Shown one piece after another: positions 49,355 through 58,500 of a stretch of DNA of 64,000 bases (its first letter is position 1; each line of letters begins with the position of its first letter). The notes beneath the pieces are model-generated. The model saw only the letters and a list, made by a program, of their open reading frames with translations. It did no database searches and was not told where the DNA came from. This DNA is from Streptomyces sp. NBC_01381. Lineage in GTDB: Bacteria; Actinomycetota; Actinomycetes; Streptomycetales; Streptomycetaceae. The stretch covers positions 1,054,001-1,118,000 of the forward strand of contig NZ_JAPEPI010000002.1 of NCBI RefSeq assembly GCF_026340305.1, read 5' to 3'. Both the position numbers and the translations under genes were made by a program.

Positions 49355-49934
49355 TGAGCACCCTTTCGAGCAGTGTCACGTCTGGCTGGCCGCCGGCGGA
49401 CTCGTCGCCGCCCGGCTGGTGGATGGCGACAAGTCCGGCCTCGGCCAGGTCGGCTACGAGGATCCGGGCGACGCCGAGGGGAATGGTGAGCAGTGCCGAG
49501 ATCTCGGCCACTGACTTGATCTCGCGGCACAGGTTGCAGATGCGCTGATGCTCGGGCAACTGGCCCTGCAACTGGTGCGGTTGTGCGGTGGTGTGCACCA
49601 GCGCCTCGATGGCGAGCTGGTAGCGGGGCCTGGTGCGGCCGCCCGTCATGGCGTACGGGCGCACCAGGGGGTTGCTCGCAGACCCCGCGGGCGCCGGTTC
49701 AGGGGCGCGTCGCTGTGGTTGCACTGGCTGGATCCTGGGTGTGTGAGGCTGCTCGTACGGGTTCTGACGGGGGCCCGGCTGCTGCGGCTGCCGGTACGGC
49801 GCGCGGTGCTGGCTGGGCGCGGAGGGGAAGTTGTACCGGTTCGGCGCCCCGTCGTGCGGCCCCTGTGCCTGGCCGTGACCAGGCGACCAGTTGGCCGATG
49901 ACGATCCGTCCGGGGGTGTTCCTGAGCCTGCCAC
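49335..49934 (-). CDS. cvnC: Conservon DUF742 protein CvnC
   Basis: This 199-residue protein has a disordered, Gln/Pro-rich N-terminal part (to about 85) and a conserved DUF742 domain: LVRPYAMTGGRTRPRYQLAI, LPEHQRICNLCREIKSVAEI, and VTLLERVLSGLRKL. The domain looks like a winged helix. It starts with GTG. The N-terminal half is quite different from that of the second copy (54543), while the domain is nearly the same. Confidence 0.92.
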   Translation of the reverse strand: MAGSGTPPDGSSSANWSPGHGQAQGPHDGAPNRYNFPSAPSQHRAPYRQPQQPGPRQNPYEQPHTPRIQPVQPQRRAPEPAPAGSASNPLVRPYAMTGGRTRPRYQLAIEALVHTTAQPHQLQGQLPEHQRICNLCREIKSVAEISALLTIPLGVARILVADLAEAGLVAIHQPGGDESAGGQPDVTLLERVLSGLRKL

Positions 49935-50027
49935 GTACTCCTCCTCCGACTGTGCCGGGCACCATCACTCTGGAGCCGCGTCCCGAAACCTTACGGCCAC
50001 GGGACGCGTGAACGCACCGTCCGTCTA

Positions 50028-50450
50028 TTAGTTGAGAAGGCTCCCCTGCAGCTCCGCACGCAGGTCGGGCGTGAGCACGGTACCGGCGCGGTCGACAAGA
50101 AGCGCCATCTCGTACCCAATGAGACCGATGTCCGCATCCGGGTGGGCAAGAACGGCCAGCGAGGAGCCGTCGGAGATGGACATAAGGAAGAGAAATCCTC
50201 GCTCCATCTCCACAACGGTCTGGGTCACGGAACCGCCCTCGAAGATCCGGGAGGCCCCGGCGGTGAGGGAGGTCAGACCGGATGCGACGGCCGCGAGCTG
50301 GTCGGCCCGGTCGCGGGGGAAGCCTTCGGACATCGCCAGAAGGAGTCCGTCGGCGGAGACCACCACGGTGTGGGACACCCCAGGGGTGTTGTCCACGAAG
50401 TTGGTGATCAACCAGTTCAGGTTCTGCGCCGCCTGGCTCATCGGGCTCAC
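50028..50450 (-). CDS. cvnB: Conservon roadblock/LC7 protein CvnB
   Basis: This 140-residue roadblock-fold protein (QNLNWLITNFVDNTPGVSHT, LLLAMSEGFPRDRADQLAAV) is thought to regulate the GTPase CvnD, as MglB does for MglA. I use the GTG at 50450 because AGGAG stands at the right distance from it; an ATG three codons on (50441) is the alternative. The start is one base after the cvnA stop, so translation is coupled. Confidence 0.93.
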   Translation of the reverse strand: MSPMSQAAQNLNWLITNFVDNTPGVSHTVVVSADGLLLAMSEGFPRDRADQLAAVASGLTSLTAGASRIFEGGSVTQTVVEMERGFLFLMSISDGSSLAVLAHPDADIGLIGYEMALLVDRAGTVLTPDLRAELQGSLLN

Positions 50451-50451
50451 A

Positions 50452-53400
50452 CTAACGCTCCTGGTTGTAGGTGCTGTCAGGACCGCGGTGATTACCGGTG
50501 TCCTGGCCATTCGTGTCACTGCCTGCGCTGCGTCCCCGCTGGACGCCACGGCGCAGGTTGCTCAGCCTGCCCCGTACGTCCTCGGGGTCGCGGGAGACCT
50601 GGGGGCCGCCCTGTGGGGTCTGTTCCGCCGTGCCCTCGACCAGATTGGCCTTGGGCACCCGCTTCGGGAGTCCGGACGGGGTGACCCCACCCGCCTTGGG
50701 CTCCTTCAGCTGCTCGGCGCGCTGCCAGCGGTCGTCGTTGGACGAACGCCAGTTGCTGTCGTTGTTGCCGAACACGTCTCCGGCCGGGGCCGGGGCCGGA
50801 GCGCTGCCGTTGCCGGTGGCACCGGTCGAGCCGCGGCGCGGAAGACCCGCGGCGGTGGTGTCGTGGACGGCGGAGGGGGCCGGTCCGGGACGCTCGAAGC
50901 CTACGCGCTCCCCGCCGTTCAGGGGAGCCGCCGGACCAGATTCCGCTTCCGGAGCGTACTGGTCCTGGAATCCGCCCGAGTTGTTCTCGTATCCGTCGCT
51001 CGAAGGCCAGTCGTCCTGGTGAGAGCGGTCCGGGTACGCGGCGAAGGGCTCGGAGACGACACCCGTACGTGCGGCGTGATCGTTGTGACCCGCCTCCGTA
51101 TAGGGGGCGTCCTGGTAGCCGTCCTGCGCCGGATAGTACGGCTCGTCGTACGACTGCTGGCCCTGCGCGCCCTGGTTGTACTCGTCGTACGCCGGTGCCT
51201 GCTGGTCGTATCCGGGATCGAATCCGCCCTGCTGGTCGAAGCCCTGCTGCGGCTCGACCTCGTCGCGGAAGAGCGGACGGCCGCCGTCGGACTGCGCCTG
51301 CGCCTCCAGAGCGGCACGCCGCTCCTCACGCATCAGCGAGCGGCCCACCGGGTCGAGCTCCGCGCCCTCGCCGTTGTCGGCGGTGTAGCGGCTGTCGTCG
51401 AAGCCGAGCTCGGCTGCCGTACGCATCGGCTGGTACGCGAAGGCCGGCTGCTCCGGAGCCTGCTGCTCCGGCATGATCGAGGAGACTGTGAACTCGGACT
51501 CGGGCAGCTGGTGTTCGCCACCGCCACCGTGCGTGATCCCGTCCGGGAGCATGACCAGCGAGGTCGTGCCGGCCTGCTCGCCCGAGGGGCGCAGCTGGAC
51601 GCGGATGCCGTGCCGGTCCGAGAGGCGGCCGACCACGAACAGGCCCATGCGCTGGGAGATCGCGGCGTCCACCGTCGGCGGGTTGGCCAGCTTGTGGTTG
51701 ATGTCCGCGAAGTCCTCGGCGGTGAGGCCGATGCCCTTGTCGTGGATCTCGACCATGACGCGGCCGTCGGGCAGACGGGTCGCGGTGACGCGGACCTTGG
51801 TCTGCGGCGAGGAGAACGTGGTGGCGTTCTCCAGAAGCTCGGCGAGCAGGTGCACGAGGTCGGTCACGGCCAGGCCGTGGATCTCGGCCTCCGGGACGCC
51901 GGACAGCTCGATGCGCTCGTACTGCTCCACCTCGGAGGAGGCGGCGCGCAGGACGTCGACCAGCGGGACCGGCTGGTCCCAGCGGCGGCCCGGCTCCTCG
52001 CCGGAGAGGACCAGGAGGTTCTCGCCGTTGCGTCGCATACGGGTCGCCAGGTGGTCCAGGCGGAAGAGGCTCTCCAGCTGGTCCGGGTCGGCCTCGTTGT
52101 TCTCCAGGTCGGTGATGAGGGTCAGCTGGCCCTCGATCAGCGACTGGTTGCGGCGCGAGAGGTTGGTGAAGATCGCGTTGATGTTGCCACGGAGCAGCGC
52201 CTGCTCGGCGGCGAGCCGCACGGCCTCGCGGTGCACCTGGTCGAAGGCGCGGGCCACCTCGCCGATCTCGTCCGTGGAGTTGATCGGGATGGGCTGTACG
52301 CGGGTGTCGACACGGCCCGGATCCGTACGGGAGAGCTGGTCGACCAGCATCGGAAGACGCTGCTCGGCGATGCCGAAGGCGGCGGTCCGCAGCCGGCGCA
52401 TCGCGTTGCTCATCTGGCGGGCCATGAGCCCGGCCAGGATGAACGCGGCGAGCAGCGCGACGACGACGATGGCGCCGGTGATGTACGCGTTGCGCTGCGC
52501 GTTGTCGGCGATGTCCGACGCCTCGCTCACGGCCTTGTCGGCGAGGTCGGACTCGATGTCGCGGTACGCGTCGAACTTGGCGGTGGTGGTGGCCCACCAG
52601 GCCTCGGCGGTGATGCCCTTCCCGGCGAGCGCGAGGCGGGCGCTGGGCTGCGTGGTCTGCAGACCCGCGATGCCCGCGACCATCTTCTCGGGGGCCGGCG
52701 GCGGGACGAAGGTCTCGCCCTTGGCCTTCGCGGCGGCGGCGGCCTGCTTGGCCTGCCTCTCGCCGTCGGCCTGCAGCTGCTTCTTGGCGGCTTCCAGCTT
52801 GGCGAGGTCCTCGGGGGTGCCGCCGCCCTTGTACTCCTCGATGGCGATGCCCTCGAGGTAGGCGTACGAGGCGAGCGAGGTGCGCTGCGTGGCGAAGGAC
52901 GAAGCGGTCGGGCCGGGCTTGACCAGCAGGTGCGTACCGATGGAGCGCTCGAGGGAGAGCGCGGCCTTGGTCAGCGAGATGGCGTAGACGGTGCGGCCGT
53001 AGCTGGTGATGTTTCCGGTGCCGAGGCCCAGCTCGTTGGCGAACTCCATCAGCGGGTGCTGGATCGCGACGTAACCCTCTTCGGTCTTCGAACCGGAGAG
53101 CTTGGAGGTGTACGCGGCCTGGCGCAGTGCCTGCAGACCCGGCTCCACCTTGTGGAAGCCGTCGAGGCGGCGCTTGAGGCCTTCCTTGTCGGGCATGTTC
53201 TCGGCGGCGGCGTCGAACTCGGCCTTGGCGGCGTCGGTGGCCTTGCGGGCGCTGACGACGGCGGGGTCGTTCTTCTTGCCGCGCAGCAGCGGTGCCGCGG
53301 AGATGTCGCGCTCTTCGATGATGCGGTTGCCGTAGTCCAGCGAGGCCCGCACCAGGATGGCGGTGTTCTCGGCGTCCTGGGCCTCGCTCCAGGTGTCGAT

Positions 53401-53637
53401 CGAGGCCTTGACCTGGAAGCCGCCCATGACCAGACCGACGAGCACGGGTATGAGGAGGATCGCGTTCAGGCGGGTCGGCACGCGCCAGTTGCGCGGGGAC
53501 ATTCTGCCGCCGGAGGGGGCCGGCGGTTCATGGCCCTGCACATCTGTGGGGGACGCCGCTGCGCGCGGCGGCGGGGTGAAGTTGCCCCGCGTGTCCCGCG
53601 TCTGCGGCGGTGCGGGGCTCGTCTTGCTTCGCCTCAC
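50452..53637 (-). CDS. cvnA: Conservon sensor histidine-kinase-like protein CvnA
   Basis: This 1061-residue membrane protein has a first helix near 58-75, a large extracellular nitrate/nitrite-sensor-like domain, a second helix (GAIVVVALLAAFILAGLM), a HAMP segment and a GHKL ATPase domain (LLAELLENATTFSSPQTKV, MVEIHDKGIGL). The last 330 residues are disordered and rich in Gln, Tyr and Pro. The phospho-acceptor His region is degenerate, as is usual in CvnA. It is the first gene of the operon and starts with GTG at 53637. Confidence 0.93.
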   Translation of the reverse strand: MRRSKTSPAPPQTRDTRGNFTPPPRAAASPTDVQGHEPPAPSGGRMSPRNWRVPTRLNAILLIPVLVGLVMGGFQVKASIDTWSEAQDAENTAILVRASLDYGNRIIEERDISAAPLLRGKKNDPAVVSARKATDAAKAEFDAAAENMPDKEGLKRRLDGFHKVEPGLQALRQAAYTSKLSGSKTEEGYVAIQHPLMEFANELGLGTGNITSYGRTVYAISLTKAALSLERSIGTHLLVKPGPTASSFATQRTSLASYAYLEGIAIEEYKGGGTPEDLAKLEAAKKQLQADGERQAKQAAAAAKAKGETFVPPPAPEKMVAGIAGLQTTQPSARLALAGKGITAEAWWATTTAKFDAYRDIESDLADKAVSEASDIADNAQRNAYITGAIVVVALLAAFILAGLMARQMSNAMRRLRTAAFGIAEQRLPMLVDQLSRTDPGRVDTRVQPIPINSTDEIGEVARAFDQVHREAVRLAAEQALLRGNINAIFTNLSRRNQSLIEGQLTLITDLENNEADPDQLESLFRLDHLATRMRRNGENLLVLSGEEPGRRWDQPVPLVDVLRAASSEVEQYERIELSGVPEAEIHGLAVTDLVHLLAELLENATTFSSPQTKVRVTATRLPDGRVMVEIHDKGIGLTAEDFADINHKLANPPTVDAAISQRMGLFVVGRLSDRHGIRVQLRPSGEQAGTTSLVMLPDGITHGGGGEHQLPESEFTVSSIMPEQQAPEQPAFAYQPMRTAAELGFDDSRYTADNGEGAELDPVGRSLMREERRAALEAQAQSDGGRPLFRDEVEPQQGFDQQGGFDPGYDQQAPAYDEYNQGAQGQQSYDEPYYPAQDGYQDAPYTEAGHNDHAARTGVVSEPFAAYPDRSHQDDWPSSDGYENNSGGFQDQYAPEAESGPAAPLNGGERVGFERPGPAPSAVHDTTAAGLPRRGSTGATGNGSAPAPAPAGDVFGNNDSNWRSSNDDRWQRAEQLKEPKAGGVTPSGLPKRVPKANLVEGTAEQTPQGGPQVSRDPEDVRGRLSNLRRGVQRGRSAGSDTNGQDTGNHRGPDSTYNQER

Positions 53638-53808
53638 TCGACCAACAACCTCTCGGCGGCGGGGCCCGAATCGGCTCCGCTGTCGTCTCCAAGGCCCGTG
53701 CTACTGGGCAGTTCAGCGCATTCCAGCACGTCAGGGGGTCCTCTTCCAAACAGTGGGAAGCGGAAGTTCCGAGTGGTGTAAGCCTCAGATAAAACGGTCA
53801 AAAAGAGC

Positions 53809-53832
53809 GAGCCCCGCCAAAAGGCGGGGCTC
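53809..53832 (-). terminator. Terminator with U-run between the two conservons
   Basis: GAGCCCCGCC (53809-53818) pairs with GGCGGGGCTC (53823-53832) around AAAA. On the minus strand it is followed by GCTCTTTTTG, so it ends transcription from the upstream conservon. The 340-bp gap 53638-53977 otherwise holds only the hairpin at 53905 and the promoter region of the 50452-53637 gene. Confidence 0.85.
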
Positions 53833-53904
53833 TTGTGAGCGCAGCGACACCAGATGACCGCGACGCGTGGCGGCGCCCGGCGAATTCTCTGTCGAAACGT
53901 TATG

Positions 53905-53947
53905 AACAGAGCGGTCAGTGGTGTCAAAAGACACAGACCGCTCTGTT
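53905..53947 (-). terminator. Long hairpin after the second cvnD
   Basis: AACAGAGCGGTC (53905-53916) pairs with GACCGCTCTGTT (53936-53947), with an inner stem GTGTC-AAAA-GACAC. Its position 31 bp after the cvnD stop makes it the first of two successive terminators. Confidence 0.78.
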
Positions 53948-53977
53948 GAATCTACGGCAACTGCCGTACTCCCTCGT

Positions 53978-54562
53978 CTACTTGAGTCGTGCCATAAGTG
54001 CGTGCTCGACCAGTGTGATCAGGCCGCTCTTTGCGTCCGCACGGTGTCGCGCATCGGTCGTGATGATGGGCGTCGCGGGGCCGATCTGCAGGGCTTCTCG
54101 CACTTCATCGGGGGTGTAGGGCTGATGTCCGTCGAAGCCGTTGAGGGCGATGACGAACGGCAGGCCACTGTTCTCGAAGTAGTCGACGGCCGGAAAGCAG
54201 TCGGCGAGACGGCGGGTGTCGACAAGCACGACGGCGCCGATGGCACCCCGTACGAGGTCGTCCCACATGAACCAGAAGCGGTCCTGACCGGGCGTACCGA
54301 AGAGGTACAGGATCAGGTCCTGGTCCAGGGTGATGCGGCCGAAGTCCATGGCCACCGTGGTGGTGGTCTTGTCTCCGGTGTGGGTGAGGTCGTCGATGCC
54401 CGCGGACGCGGACGTCATGACGGCCTCGGTGCGCAGCGGGTTGATCTCGGAGACGGCGCCGACGAACGTGGTCTTGCCGACACCGAAGCCGCCCGCCACC
54501 ACGATCTTTGCGGATGTGGTGGAGCGGGCTGTTGCTCCGCTGCTAGAGCTTGCGAAGTCCAC
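53978..54562 (-). CDS. cvnD: Conservon GTP-binding protein CvnD (second operon)
   Basis: This 194-residue GTPase is identical to the CvnD at 48770 except at three residues (near position 8, in IGP.TPI, and the last residue). The same P-loop GGFGVGKTT and FGTPGQDRFWF are present. The DNA is also nearly identical over long blocks. Such identity between genes whose cvnA partners have diverged suggests gene conversion. By its place beside gltX this operon probably corresponds to cvn1 of S. coelicolor (from memory). Confidence 0.93.
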   Translation of the reverse strand: MDFASSSSGATARSTTSAKIVVAGGFGVGKTTFVGAVSEINPLRTEAVMTSASAGIDDLTHTGDKTTTTVAMDFGRITLDQDLILYLFGTPGQDRFWFMWDDLVRGAIGAVVLVDTRRLADCFPAVDYFENSGLPFVIALNGFDGHQPYTPDEVREALQIGPATPIITTDARHRADAKSGLITLVEHALMARLK

Positions 54563-54947
54563 TGAGCACCCTTTCGAGCAGTGTCACGTCTGGCTGGCCG
54601 CCGGCGTTCTCGTCGCCGCCGGGCTGGTGAATGGCGACGAGCCCGGCCTCGGCCAGGTCGGCCACGAGGATGCGGGCCACGCCGAGCGGCATGGAGAGCA
54701 GAGCCGAGACCTCGGCCACCGACTTGACCTCGCGGCACAGGTGGCAGATCCGCTGGTGCTCGGGGAGCAGCCCCATCAGCTGGGCCGGGTCGGCCGTCGT
54801 GCTCACCAGCGCCTCTATCGCGAGCTGGTAGCGGGGCCTGGTCCGGCCGCCGGTCATCGCGTATGGACGCACCAGCGGCTGGTCGCCTTCCATGCCGTAC
54901 GAGGCTTGCGAGCCGTACGGGTCGTGAGAGGCGTTGGGCGGGGTCAT
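54543..54947 (-). CDS. cvnC: Conservon DUF742 protein CvnC (second operon)
   Basis: This 134-residue DUF742 protein (LVRPYAMTGGRTRPRYQLAI, LPEHQRICHLCREVKSVAEV) has a much shorter N-terminal extension than its paralogue. The ATG at 54947 has GGAGG four bases before it. It overlaps cvnD by 20 bp, just as in the other operon. Confidence 0.93.
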   Translation of the reverse strand: MTPPNASHDPYGSQASYGMEGDQPLVRPYAMTGGRTRPRYQLAIEALVSTTADPAQLMGLLPEHQRICHLCREVKSVAEVSALLSMPLGVARILVADLAEAGLVAIHQPGGDENAGGQPDVTLLERVLSGLRKL

Positions 54948-55078
54948 GGATCCTCCGGGCGGGACAGCAGGTGGTCTGCGTGCCGTCGAATAGAGCCGGT
55001 GGGGGGCACCAGTGGCGGCCGGACGGTTGGTCAGTACGTTCGGACGGTGGGGCGGCCGATGGGATATCTAGCGGATAT

Positions 55079-55501
55079 CTAGTGGAGCAGGCTGCCCTGC
55101 AGTTCGGCGCGGAGGTCGGGGGTGAGGACAGCGCCCGCACGGTCGACAAGGAGCGCCATCTCGTAGCCGACGAGGCCGATGTCGCACTCGGGGTGTGCGA
55201 GCACGGCCAGCGACGAACCGTCGGACACGGACATGATGAAAAGGAACCCCCGCTCCATCTCGACCACGGTCTGGGTGACGGTGCCGCCCTCGAAGATCCG
55301 GGAGGCGCCGGCGGTGAGTGACGTGAGCCCCGACGCGACCGCGGCGAGCTGGTCGGCGCGGTCACGCGGGAAGCCTTCGGACATCGCCAGAAGGAGCCCG
55401 TCCGCGGACACCACGACGGTGTGGGACACCCCGGGGGTGTTGTCCACGAAGTTGGTGATCAACCAGTTCAGGTTCTGTGCCGCCTGGCTCATCGGACTCA
55501 A
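55079..55501 (-). CDS. cvnB: Conservon roadblock/LC7 protein CvnB (second operon)
   Basis: This 140-residue roadblock protein is very close to the CvnB at 50028, with differences mainly in MSVSDGSS and HPECDIGLVG. The start used is TTG at 55501, directly after the cvnA stop and well spaced from AGGAG; ATG at 55492 is the alternative. A 131-bp gap separates it from cvnC, containing two GGATATCTAG copies 11 bp apart across its stop. Confidence 0.93.
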   Translation of the reverse strand: MSPMSQAAQNLNWLITNFVDNTPGVSHTVVVSADGLLLAMSEGFPRDRADQLAAVASGLTSLTAGASRIFEGGTVTQTVVEMERGFLFIMSVSDGSSLAVLAHPECDIGLVGYEMALLVDRAGAVLTPDLRAELQGSLLH

Positions 55502-58500
55502 CTAACGCTCCTGCTGGTGAGTGGGGAAGCTGCCGGTCTGGCCGGTACCGGCCTGGCGACCCTGCTGGATGCCCCGACGGAGATTGGTCAGCCGGCCGCG
55601 TACGTCGTCGGGCGCACGCGAGACCTGCGGACCTGTGCTGTCCTGCTGCTGCTGTGCCGTGCCCGCGACGAGGTTGGCTCGCGGGACGCGGCGCGGCAGG
55701 CCGGATGTGGTGACGCCACCGGCGGACGGCTGCCGGACGCGCTCGGCCTGGCGGCCCAGCTCGTCGTTCGGCGAGGTGCGCCAGGCGGCGCTGCTGCCGT
55801 TCGTGACGTTGGCGCCGTTGCCGCCACCGCCGGCCTGGTTGGCGGCGGGTGCGGCGGCCGGTCGTGGGGGACCGGCGGGGGACTGCGGCTGCTGGGCCTG
55901 TGGCCGCGAGGGGGGCGGCGACGAGGGCGACGAGGGCTGGGGCCGCTGCGGGCGCCGCGGCTGCTCCGGGGCGGGGGCGGCGGGCTCGGCGGGACGGTTG
56001 CCACCGGAGTTGCCACCGGACTGCGGGGCGCCACCGGACCGCTGGGCCTCCTGCTCCTGCTGCTGCTGGAACCAGTTGGTCTCCAGCGTGTCGAACAGCG
56101 GGGTACGGCCGTCGCCGGGACCGGCGGGCGGCAGCTCGTCGGGCTGCACGGGCTGCTGAGGCTGCTGCGACCGGGCGGGCAGCTGAGGCTGCTGCGGCGG
56201 CTGTGAAGGCTGCTGGGACTGCGAAGGCTGCGGCGGAACGCCGAGCTGACCGCCGCCCTGACCGGGACCGCCCTGGCCCTGGCCCGGACCTCCCTGGCCC
56301 GGACCCCGGCGCGGCGCACTCGTGCCGGGCCGCTCGAACTGACCCGTGCCGGAGGAGTCCTGGCCACCGAAGACATCGGGACGCACGAACTGACCGGTGC
56401 CCTGCTGGTTCTGCTGGCCCTGCTGACCCGCGCCGGACGGCGAACCGGCGCCGGGCGGCGGCCCATTGAAGTCGGGACGCGCGAACTCCGCGGTCGCACC
56501 AGGACCCTGCGTCGCGCCACCGGCGGTCGGCTGCGGGAACTGGCCGGTGGTCTCCGGCTCCTCGTGACCGCGCGGGGCGTCGAACGGCTCGCGCGAGACC
56601 TGCGGCTGCGCGTTCTCGTCGCTCCAACTGGGCACGCGCGGCTGCGGATTGCCACCCGGAAGCTCGGCACGCGGACCGCCGCGCGGCGGCAGCTGCGGCC
56701 TGCGGCCCTGGTCACCGGCGTCGTTCGAGGCGTTGGCGGGGTTCGGAACGTTCCCCGCGGGGTTCACCGGATTCGTGCGCTGCTGGGGCACGGGAGGCAG
56801 CGGCGCGGAGCCCGCGCCACGGCCGGCGTCCGGCCGACCCTCGAAGAGGCTGCCATTGCCGCCCTGCTGGGAGCCCGTCGGCCCCACGGGAGCCGAAGGC
56901 GAACCGGCCCGCGGCCCCTGGCCCTGACCCTGCCCGGGCGCCTGGCCCGGACCCGAGTCCCGCGACGGCAGCGCGGCACGCGGCCCCGTTCCCGTGACCT
57001 GGCCACGCGGCGCACCGGCACCGAGCCGTCCGGCGGAACCCGCGGGTCCTGCCGAGCCGGGTCCGCCGTTGCCTGCGCCGACACCGCGACGCGCGGCGGC
57101 GACACCGCCGGCGGCCTGCGCTGCGGCCGGGCCACCGCCCTGGCCGGGGGCACCGGGCTTGCCCGGAACCTTCTTGCCGCCCTGGGCGACATCGACGGGC
57201 AGCATGACCAGCGCGGTCGTACCACCGGAGTCGGACGGACGGAGCTGGATGCGGATGCCGTGACGCTGCGACAGACGACCGACCACGAACAGACCCATGC
57301 GGCGCGAGACCGAGACGTCCACGGTGGGCGGCGACGCGAGCCGCTCGTTGATCGCCGCGAGGTCCTCGGGCGACAGACCGATACCGGTGTCGTGGATCTC
57401 GATCAGCACACGGCCGTCGGGCAGCGCGTGACCGGTGACCTTGACCTTCGTCTGCGGGGACGAGAAGGAGGTGGCGTTCTCGAGCAGCTCGGCGAGCAGG
57501 TGCACGAGGTCGTTGACGACGCGGCCCGCGACCTCGGTGGTCGGCACCGAGGCGAGCTCGATGCGCTCGTACTGCTCCACCTCGGAGGCGGCGGCACGGA
57601 GCACGTCGACGAGCGGGACGGGCCGGGTCCACCGGCGACCGGGCTCTTCACCGGCGAGAACGAGGAGGTTCTCACCGTTACGGCGCATGCGGGTCGCGAG
57701 GTGGTCGAGCTTGAAGAGGGACGACAGCTGATCAGGATCAGCCTCGCGCGACTCCAGCTCGGAGATAAGCGACAGCTGACGCTGGATAAGACCCTGGGAA
57801 CGACGCGAGAGGTTGGTGAACATCGCGTTGACGTTGCCTCGCAGGAGGGCCTGCTCGGCGGCGAGGCGGACGGCCTCGCGGTGCACGTCGTCGAAGGCCG
57901 CGGCCACCTGGCCGATCTCGTCCCGGGAGTGCACACCGACGGACTCGACGGAGGTGTCGACGTCCTGCGGGTCCGACTCCGAGAGCTGCTTGACCAGCTC
58001 GGGCAGACGGTCCTGGGCGACCTTGGTCGCGGTGTCCTGCAGTCGCCGCAGCGAGCGGATCATGGACCGGGCCACGACGAAGGCGCCGACGAGCGAGACA
58101 CCGAGCACGAGCAGGATCAGCGCACCGTTGAGGATGGCCGTCTGCTCGGACTCGTTGCGCAGCTCGCGGGCCTTCTGCTCCATTTCGTTGAGCAGCGTGA
58201 GCTCGATCTTGGACATCGCGTCGATCTTGGTGGTGTCGTTGTCGACCCAGTCCTTGTACGACCGCTTGTCCTGAAGCTTGATGCCGCCCTCCTGCTCAAG
58301 CACGCGCTTGGCGTAGGAGTCGGCGCCCTTGATGGAGGCATTGCCGCCGTCGATGGGCTTGGTGAGCTCGTCGGCGGTGCCCGCGTAGATGCCCTTGAAG
58401 GCATCCAGCTCGGAGTTCTCCTTGTCGAGCGCGGAGAAGCCGTAGCGCCGGTCGGTCTCGGAGATCTTGCCGAACGCGGAGTCGCCCGCCGGCAGCGCGG

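Noticed and set aside
50032-53781. A very long plus-strand frame (1249 codons) across cvnA and cvnB
   Set aside because: It runs antisense to clearly conserved conservon genes and has no recognisable domain or ribosome binding site.
53638-53977. A gene between the two conservons
   Set aside because: The short frames here overlap two terminator hairpins and the cvnA promoter region and have no homology that I can recognise.
55062-55082. GGATATCTAG direct repeat as an attachment site
   Set aside because: The two copies are only 11 bp apart and span a stop codon. Slippage is a simpler explanation, and nothing mobile is nearby.
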